NCBI GenBank assembly: GCA_026415985.1
Contig: JAOAGA010000057.1
Coordinates: forward strand, 1 to 11,664
Source of the DNA: Pseudomonadota bacterium
GTDB taxonomy: Bacteria; CALINM01
Direction of reading: 5' to 3'
Length of the DNA stretch: 11,664 bases
The position numbers and the translations under genes were made by a program. Shown here piece by piece: positions 6,378 to 11,664 of the stretch (positions are counted from its first letter, which is position 1; each line of letters begins with the position of its first letter). The notes beneath the pieces are model-generated. The model was not told the DNA's origin, ran no database searches, and saw only the letters and a list, made by a program, of their open reading frames with translations.

Positions 6378-7715
6378 ATGACAAAGAAAAAGTTTGATTT
6401 TTTTGACTTTCTTGCCTCAATTAAGTTAGCGGTAATATTATTGATAATTTTAGCGATTACCTCCATTTTTGGCACAGTTATTCCTCAAAATGAAAGCTTT
6501 GACAGATATGTCCATATGTATGGTGAGATATGGGCGAGAATTATAGCTACTTTCGAGTTGTATGATATGTATCACTCCTGGTGGTTCATCTTCTTGCTTG
6601 CCTTTTTTACATTGAACCTTATTGTCTGTTCAGTAAAACGGCTTCCTCCGGTTATAAATCAGATAAAAAGTCCTAACAAAATCCTTGATGAAAACCTCGA
6701 AAAGAGCTTAACCCTTGTAGATACATTAAAAAAGAAAGGTGATCCGGATAGTTGGATTAAGACAATAAAAGATTATCTATCAAAGAAATTTGGCACGGTA
6801 GAAGAACAAGAGATTGATGGCAAGACCTATTTTTACGTTGAAAAAGGAAGATACTCCCGTTTAGGGGTTTACATAACTCATTTAAGTATAATAATTATAA
6901 TGATCGGGGGAATGATTGGTGCAATATGGGGTTTCAGAGGATTCGTTCAGATACCTGAAGGTGAAGCGGTTAATTATGTTTTTATTCGTGGCAAAAATCA
7001 ACCTCACAATATTGACTTTATTATAAAATGTGATGATTTTTCATTGAGTTACTATCCAATGGGTATGGTTAAGGAATACAGATCCGATGTATCTATAATC
7101 GAAAACGGTAAAGTGGTAAAAAAAGATTATCTTATTGTAAATAAGCCACTAACTTACAAAGGGCTTACCTTCTATCAATCAAGCTACGGAGTTATTGACA
7201 GGCTGGGTAAAGTTGTAGCCTTCACCAAAGGAGGAAACTCTAAAATCTATGAATTATCTCTTTCTGAAAAGTTTACCAATATCCCCGGAAGTAATGACTA
7301 TGTGAGGATAATTGATTATTATCCAAACCTCGATAATGTAGGACCTGCTATAATTTTACAAGTTGCAGAAGAGGGCAAGATGCCCGTTAATTTACCTGTT
7401 TATAAAAACTTACCAGATAAAGATATGTATCCTGAAGGAAAATATTTTTTCAAATTCGGCGATTATAGCGAGACCCACTATACGGGCTTACAGGTAACTA
7501 AAGATCCAGGGGTATGGGTTGTTTGGATCGGATGTATTTTAATGATGATTGGGTTATATGTAAGTTTTTTTGTTAACAGAAAAAGGGTTTGGGCAAGGGT
7601 TTATTTTGAAGGAGACAGAACATCTATAACTATCGCAGGGCACTCTCCGCGAACAAGGCTTTTTGAAGAAGAGTTTGCCAAGATTTTAGAAGATATAAAA
7701 GAATTAAAAGTTTAG
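6378..7715 (+). CDS. resB: System II cytochrome c biogenesis protein ResB (Ccs1)
   Basis: ResB forms, with CcsA/ResC, the inner-membrane complex that exports haem and ligates it to CxxCH sites of apocytochromes. The 445-residue protein has the family layout: two N-terminal membrane segments (about 12-34 and 66-86), a third at about 162-186, a large periplasmic domain, and a fourth segment at about 378-398. His168 in the third segment (VYITHLS) matches the conserved membrane histidine proposed as a haem ligand. Family motifs include TVIPQ (33-37), NKPLTYKGLTFYQSSYG (255-271) and the KDPGVWVVWIGC lead into the last helix. An AAAGGAG (6362-6368) precedes the ATG by 9 nt. The gene sits between cytochrome genes, so it probably matures the products of this operon. 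The ccsA Shine-Dalgarno overlaps its stop. Confidence 0.96.
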   Translation: MTKKKFDFFDFLASIKLAVILLIILAITSIFGTVIPQNESFDRYVHMYGEIWARIIATFELYDMYHSWWFIFLLAFFTLNLIVCSVKRLPPVINQIKSPNKILDENLEKSLTLVDTLKKKGDPDSWIKTIKDYLSKKFGTVEEQEIDGKTYFYVEKGRYSRLGVYITHLSIIIIMIGGMIGAIWGFRGFVQIPEGEAVNYVFIRGKNQPHNIDFIIKCDDFSLSYYPMGMVKEYRSDVSIIENGKVVKKDYLIVNKPLTYKGLTFYQSSYGVIDRLGKVVAFTKGGNSKIYELSLSEKFTNIPGSNDYVRIIDYYPNLDNVGPAIILQVAEEGKMPVNLPVYKNLPDKDMYPEGKYFFKFGDYSETHYTGLQVTKDPGVWVVWIGCILMMIGLYVSFFVNRKRVWARVYFEGDRTSITIAGHSPRTRLFEEEFAKILEDIKELKV

Positions 7716-7723
7716 GAGGAGAT

Positions 7724-8587
7724 ATGGAAGGCTCCCTTTTTATAAGTGGGAAACTTTTATCAGTTACAACCTTTGTTTATTTTCTTGCTATGTTCTTCTA
7801 CTTCATTTATCTGGTATCAAAAAACAATACTGTCGGGCTGTTCGGAACTATCGCTACACTTGCCGGTTTTTTTGTTGAGACAGGTGGTTTGGTTCTGCGG
7901 TGGGTTGAGTCCTATCAGTTGGGTATTGGAAGACCACCTCTCACAAACCTGTATGAATCACTTGTGTTTTTTAGCTGGTGTACTGCGGGAATATACCTGG
8001 CCTTTGAGTTTTATTATAAAAACAGATTTATGGGGGCCTTTGTATTACCTTTTGTATCTGCATCAATGGCTTTTGCCTCTTTTTCGCCAAATATATCTCA
8101 GGAGATTCAACCCCTTGTTCCCGCACTGCAAAGTAACTGGTTAATTTATCATGTTATCACCTGTTTCTTTGCCTATGCTGCCTTTGCGGTTGCTGCGGGT
8201 GTAAGCATAATGTATGTAATTAAATTCAGAAAAGAAGAAAAAAAACTACCATTAGGACCGATACTTTCTCTTTTTCCAACTACACCAACCCTTGATGATA
8301 TAAATTATAAGGCAATTGCTGTCGGTTTCCCTATGCTCACTCTCGGTATAATTACTGGTGCTGCCTGGGCTAACTATGCATGGGGTAGCTACTGGAGTTG
8401 GGACCCTAAGGAGACCTGGTCCCTGATCACATGGTTTGTATACGCAGCATTTTTGCATGCAAGGTTTACCCGAGGCTGGAGAGGTAAAAAGGCAGCATGG
8501 TTGTCTATTGTGGGTTTTATTTCCGTTATTATCACATATTTAGGTGTAAATCTCCTCTTGTCCGGTTTACATAGCTATGCAAGTTAA
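7724..8587 (+). CDS. ccsA: System II cytochrome c biogenesis protein CcsA/ResC (also named CcsB)
   Basis: This polytopic inner-membrane haem-handling protein is the partner of ResB. The 287-residue product has about eight hydrophobic segments. It carries the signature tryptophan-rich WWD motif at residues 215-232 (WANYAWGSYWSWDPKETW), which binds haem facing the periplasm. Candidate conserved histidines are His143 (WLIYHVIT), His245 (FLHARF) and His283 (GLHSYA), of which the family uses two pairs to hold haem. The RPPLTNLYESL stretch (70-80) is also typical. The ATG follows an AGGAGGA (7714-7720) that overlaps the resB stop. Its end overlaps the next cytochrome gene by 11 bp, so the maturation factor and its likely substrate are translationally linked. 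The gene is intact, with no fusion to ResB. Confidence 0.96.
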   Translation: MEGSLFISGKLLSVTTFVYFLAMFFYFIYLVSKNNTVGLFGTIATLAGFFVETGGLVLRWVESYQLGIGRPPLTNLYESLVFFSWCTAGIYLAFEFYYKNRFMGAFVLPFVSASMAFASFSPNISQEIQPLVPALQSNWLIYHVITCFFAYAAFAVAAGVSIMYVIKFRKEEKKLPLGPILSLFPTTPTLDDINYKAIAVGFPMLTLGIITGAAWANYAWGSYWSWDPKETWSLITWFVYAAFLHARFTRGWRGKKAAWLSIVGFISVIITYLGVNLLLSGLHSYAS

Positions 8588-10259
8588 AAAAAGAGAAAGA
8601 TTATTTTTTTTATTACTACGTTCTTTAACAATAATAACTCTTTTTTTTCCTGTTTTTTTATGGAATGACTATCTCTATTCTCAGACAAACTGTTTAGAAA
8701 AGGGCTGTCATGATACTTTCTTAAAGGAAAAAAATATCCATGCTCCGGTCAGAGGTAGAAACTGTGAGAAGTGCCATATTGGTGATGATCACCCCTTTAA
8801 GTTAATAAAAGAAAAAAATGAACTTTGCAGTATATGCCACAAATCAGTGGGGAAGCAAAAAGAAAAGCATCCTCCGGTAAAAGACGGTGATTGCACTTCC
8901 TGTCATAACCCACATACATCTCGCCATGATAAACTTTTAATTAAGCCTCTTAACGATATCTGTTTTGAATGCCACGATAAAGCTCCCTTCTCAAAGAAGG
9001 TGATTCATCCTCCTCTTTCTGATAGTTGTCTCAGTTGCCACAACCCTCATGACAGTTCCCATAAAAAATTGCTTAAAGATAGCGGAAGTAGTCTCTGTTA
9101 TTCCTGCCATAACAGACAGGATGAACAAAAAACAGTCCATCCACCGGTAAAAGACGGTGACTGTCTGAGCTGTCATAACCCTCATTCACAGAACGTAAAG
9201 GGCTTGCTGATAGAGGACGGAAACAAGCTATGTTTTGTCTGCCATAGTGAAAAAGACTATGTTGGGAAAAAAATTAATCATAAACCCGTTTCTGATGACT
9301 GCAAAAATTGTCATTTCCCACACAGTGGCAAGTTTGGTAAGCTTCTTAAGTCAGAAAATGTATGTATCGACTGCCACGGCAGTATGGTCGATGGAAAGGT
9401 AGTCCATCCACCGGTAGGTAGTAAAGAATGCCTCTCCTGTCACACCCCTCACACATCGGAAAATAAAAATATTCTGTTAAAATCTGTTCCCGCTATATGC
9501 TTTGAGTGCCATGAAAAGGGTCCCTTTGTAAAAAAGTTTATACACAAACCTGTAAAGTCTGAATGTTATCTATGCCATAAATCTCACAGTGCCAAGAATG
9601 AAAAACTTTTAGCTGAAAAAAAGGAGAAACTATGCGAGGTCTGCCATACTGATTTTATGAAAAATATTGACAAAGCTACAGTAATGCATCCACCGGTAAA
9701 AAACAGAGAATGCGAAAGTTGTCATAATGTTCATTCAAGTGAGTATAAAAAGGTGTTAAACGATGACCCCGCCCTTTTATGCAATAAATGTCATAATATT
9801 GGAAACATAAAGTTGGCAAAATCTGTTCATGCTCCCGTTGAAGAAGGCTCCTGCGGTGCCTGCCACAGCGTTCACGGCGGTTCAATAAAAAAGCTTTTGA
9901 ACAAAAAATATCCCGAATCTAATTACTTAGCCTATAGCCCTAAACTTTTTGAACTATGTTTTGACTGTCATTCCCAGGATTTAGCAAAACATAGAAAAAC
10001 ACTCACCGCAACCGATTTCAGAAATGGTGATCTCAATCTCCATTTTGTCCATGTAAATAAAGAAAAGGGTAGAAACTGCAGATTCTGTCATAACCCCCAT
10101 ATGAGTGTTCAACCTAAATTAATAGTTCCAGAATTTAAGGGTTTTGGTATATGGAATATTCCTATTCAGTTTACAAAGACATTAACCGGTGGAAGTTGTG
10201 TTGTTGGTTGCCATAAGCCCTATTACTACGATAGGCTGAAACCCTTTAATAACAAGTAA
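8577..10259 (+). CDS. Large repetitive multiheme cytochrome c, 21 potential haem sites
   Basis: This 560-residue exported protein has 19 CxxCH motifs (first Cys at 63, 84, 106, 129, 151, 174, 196, 219, 242, 263, 285, 308, 330, 353, 379, 402, 426, 461 and 501). It also has a CX4CH (39-45) and a CX3CH (541-546). Many sites follow the doubled-CXXCH pattern, CxxCHNPH then LLxxxxxxxCxxCH. About nine units open with HxPV, recurring every 42-48 residues. The C-terminal part (about 466-560) departs from the repeat and is aromatic-rich (GFGIWNIPIQF, YYYDR). The N-terminus (basic KKRER, hydrophobic 9-29) is a signal peptide or anchor with no clear cleavage site. Start: an ATG overlapping ccsA by 11 bp with little Shine-Dalgarno; no other start lies near. 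The likely role is long-range electron transfer outside the inner membrane. Its location (periplasm or cell surface) is not settled by sequence. Confidence 0.93.
   Translation: MQVKKRERLFFLLLRSLTIITLFFPVFLWNDYLYSQTNCLEKGCHDTFLKEKNIHAPVRGRNCEKCHIGDDHPFKLIKEKNELCSICHKSVGKQKEKHPPVKDGDCTSCHNPHTSRHDKLLIKPLNDICFECHDKAPFSKKVIHPPLSDSCLSCHNPHDSSHKKLLKDSGSSLCYSCHNRQDEQKTVHPPVKDGDCLSCHNPHSQNVKGLLIEDGNKLCFVCHSEKDYVGKKINHKPVSDDCKNCHFPHSGKFGKLLKSENVCIDCHGSMVDGKVVHPPVGSKECLSCHTPHTSENKNILLKSVPAICFECHEKGPFVKKFIHKPVKSECYLCHKSHSAKNEKLLAEKKEKLCEVCHTDFMKNIDKATVMHPPVKNRECESCHNVHSSEYKKVLNDDPALLCNKCHNIGNIKLAKSVHAPVEEGSCGACHSVHGGSIKKLLNKKYPESNYLAYSPKLFELCFDCHSQDLAKHRKTLTATDFRNGDLNLHFVHVNKEKGRNCRFCHNPHMSVQPKLIVPEFKGFGIWNIPIQFTKTLTGGSCVVGCHKPYYYDRLKPFNNK
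8868..9181 (+). repeat. DNA-level trace of the cytochrome repeat (two copies, 270 bp apart)
   Basis: The 44 bases at 8868-8911 recur at 9138-9181 with 8 differences, and the first 23 bases differ at only one. Both encode HPPVKDGDC(T/L)SCHNPH. The 270-bp distance is two haem-pair units (90 residues). A weaker third match is at 9689 (CATCCACCGGTAAAA). This points to growth of the gene by tandem duplication of a double unit. Confidence 0.7.
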
Positions 10260-10263
10260 CATT

Positions 10264-11196
10264 ATGAAAAAGACTTTTTTCTTTTTGTTTTTTTTTATAT
10301 CATTATTAATAATTAAAAAATTGGAGGCCATTACTATTATTACGCCAGAAGACGGAAGTTACGTTAGTTCATCATTTTTTTATGTAGTAGGCAGGGTTCA
10401 AAACCCCTCTGCTACTCATATTGTTGTTACAGTCAACGATTTAAAGTCTCCGTTAATATATATTAAAGATCCTGAATACATTAGTCAGTTCAAAGATTTT
10501 TTTATAATAGATTTAGAGTTAGAGCAGGGAGAAAATCTTATTGGGATCAAGGCTTTTAAAGATAATGTTCAGATAGAGGAAAAAAAGATAAAGGTTAACA
10601 AAGTCGGTAAATATGAGGAACTTCCCAAAGGCAAGAAGAGGTACTTTTTCCACAGTCCCGTTAAGGAAGAAAGTTGCACCGACTGTCACAAAATTGACAA
10701 AGAAAGCTGTTTAGAATGCCACAAGGGTATTATTTCAAGGAAATATGTTCACGGTCCTGCAGGCTCTGGAGACTGTGATGTCTGCCATAGCTTCTCTGAA
10801 GTAAATGGCTATAAATATTCTCTGAAAGAAGATATAGAAAATATTTGTTTTGAATGTCATAGCGATATGAAAAAAGATAATTTTAAATATCTCCACGGTC
10901 CCTTTGCGGTAGGTAACTGTAATTTATGCCACAACGTTCACTCATCTGATTATCCTCAACAGTTACTCTTTTCGGTAAACGAGCTATGTAAGACCTGTCA
11001 TACAGAGTTTAAGGAAAAGGGGAAAGTTCATGTATTACCCAAACACCCCCTTGAGAATAGAAAGGATCCATCAAGACCCGGTAAGGATCTTTCCTGTGCC
11101 AGTTGCCATAACCCCCATGGACAGGAAGGAAACTTATTTTTCCCTCAGGGGAAAAAAAGCAGGATGGAAATATGCGGAATCTGCCATAAAAAATAA
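10264..11196 (+). CDS. Octaheme cytochrome c with N-terminal Ig-like domain
   Basis: This 310-residue exported protein has a signal peptide (1-22, cleavage after KLEA). An all-beta region at about 23-112 opens ITPEDGSYV, a start typical of Ig-like or glucodextranase-B-like domains, and ends in GENLIGIKAFKDNVQIEEKKIKV. It is followed by a haem region with eight CxxCH sites (first Cys at 138, 149, 171, 195, 219, 242, 278 and 304). Units again start HxPV/HGP and include CHNVHSS and CHNPHG, so it shares the doubled-CXXCH architecture with the upstream protein. The beta domain may dock the cytochrome onto an outer-membrane or surface partner. The gene begins 4 bp after the upstream stop with almost no Shine-Dalgarno, so translation is probably coupled. 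I do not recognise a named orthologue with certainty. Confidence 0.9.
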   Translation: MKKTFFFLFFFISLLIIKKLEAITIITPEDGSYVSSSFFYVVGRVQNPSATHIVVTVNDLKSPLIYIKDPEYISQFKDFFIIDLELEQGENLIGIKAFKDNVQIEEKKIKVNKVGKYEELPKGKKRYFFHSPVKEESCTDCHKIDKESCLECHKGIISRKYVHGPAGSGDCDVCHSFSEVNGYKYSLKEDIENICFECHSDMKKDNFKYLHGPFAVGNCNLCHNVHSSDYPQQLLFSVNELCKTCHTEFKEKGKVHVLPKHPLENRKDPSRPGKDLSCASCHNPHGQEGNLFFPQGKKSRMEICGICHKK

Positions 11197-11207
11197 GGAG
11201 TTTAAAA

Positions 11208-11664
11208 ATGAAAAAACTAATCTTACTATTATTTATTATCTTATTGTCTTCCTGTGCACCTAAACAACAGGAGGTTAAAAAACAGAGATACTTCTGGCCA
11301 CCACCTCCAAACGACCCCAAGATAGAGTTTATTGGAGTTTATAGCTCAAGCAGAGATCTGCCAAAAGAAACAAATTTTTTAAGAACACTTACCGGCGATA
11401 CGGAAGTGGAGATCAGATTGAGAAAGCCCCTTAATATAGCTTCAGATGGAGAAGGGATCGTCATTATTACAGATATGGTTCCGTGGGGTGGTTATATCTG
11501 GGATTTTAACCAAAATAAGGTTCAACAGATTACCGAAGATGCGGCTTTTCAGCTTACTACTGGTGTAGCCTTTGACAGCACAAGATTTTATATTTCTGAT
11601 GGTCGTGCAGGTGATATTAAAGTTTTTGCGAAAAAAGGCAGGAGTCCTCTATATACAATAGGAA
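11208..11664 (+). CDS. Outer-membrane-type lipoprotein, probable NHL/6-bladed beta-propeller, cut at window edge
   Basis: Translation from the ATG at 11208 (AAGGAG at 11195-11200, overlapping the upstream TAA) stays open to the window end, giving 152 codons. Residues 1-16 form a lipoprotein signal with the lipobox LSSC (Cys16). Ala follows the Cys, so there is no inner-membrane retention Asp. Next comes YFWPPPPNDPKIEFIGVY (28-45), a lead-in I associate with propeller lipoproteins found beside multiheme cytochromes. Then come blade-like repeats: LNIASDGEGIVIITDM and GVAFDSTRFYISDGRAGDIKVF, the latter matching NHL strands. A tethered propeller could serve as a scaffold or assembly partner for the neighbouring cytochromes; that is inference. 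The rest of the gene lies outside the window. Confidence 0.82.
   Translation, partial: MKKLILLLFIILLSSCAPKQQEVKKQRYFWPPPPNDPKIEFIGVYSSSRDLPKETNFLRTLTGDTEVEIRLRKPLNIASDGEGIVIITDMVPWGGYIWDFNQNKVQQITEDAAFQLTTGVAFDSTRFYISDGRAGDIKVFAKKGRSPLYTIG

Noticed and set aside
7746-8144. Plus-strand open frame of 132 codons inside ccsA
   Set aside because: Same-strand frame within ccsA. The ccsA frame carries the conserved WWD motif and histidines, while this one has no family match and no ribosome site.
8868-9730. Regularly spaced short repeats resembling a CRISPR array
   Set aside because: The repeats are within a coding frame, are degenerate, and encode the HxPV...CxxCH haem units.
11009-11320. Minus-strand open frame of 103 codons
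   Set aside because: Antisense to the end of the octaheme gene and the lipoprotein start, both of which have clear functional motifs.

Overview
The window comes from a low-GC, Gram-negative, probably anaerobic respiring bacterium. Evidence for this is the AT-rich coding sequence, the MurJ lipid II flippase, an outer-membrane-type lipoprotein and a dense block of multiheme c-type cytochromes. The cytochrome types and AT content would fit Deferribacterota or a low-GC relative of the Desulfuromonadales. That placement is inference; no rRNA or marker set is present to prove it.

Left half, minus strand (about 1-4650): read in the direction of transcription, the genes are nicotinate phosphoribosyltransferase (pncB), nicotinamidase (pncA), a small exported protein with a BamE/SmpA-like repeat signature, an exported IPT/TIG-domain protein overlapping it by 4 bp, and the N-terminal three quarters of murJ, which runs off the left edge. 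pncB and pncA form a two-gene NAD salvage unit (nicotinamide to nicotinate to nicotinate mononucleotide). A possible AT-rich terminator follows pncA.

Centre (4648-5983): a 147-bp divergent intergenic region separates pncB from a plus-strand gene for a divergent YchF/OLA1-type P-loop NTPase. Its start should be the TTG at 4795, not the more distal TTG that contains the Shine-Dalgarno. A near-consensus sigma70 promoter (TTGACA, 17 nt, TATGAT) follows and drives the next block.

Right half, plus strand (5984-11664): a tightly packed cytochrome operon. It encodes a small tetraheme c3/c7-type periplasmic cytochrome, the two membrane subunits of System II cytochrome c maturation (ResB and CcsA/ResC), a 560-residue repetitive cytochrome with 21 potential haem sites, a 310-residue Ig-like-domain octahaem cytochrome, and the start of a beta-propeller-like lipoprotein that runs off the right edge. 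Together these encode 33 potential haem attachment sites in about 5.2 kb plus their own haem ligation machinery. The likely role is moving electrons from the periplasm towards the cell surface. From memory, the gene order resembles the Geobacter ppcA-to-omcE neighbourhood, so the next genes to the right are the place to look for an outer-surface or filament-forming cytochrome.

No tRNA, rRNA, CRISPR array, insertion sequence or attachment site is visible. No intergenic gap exceeds 150 bases.
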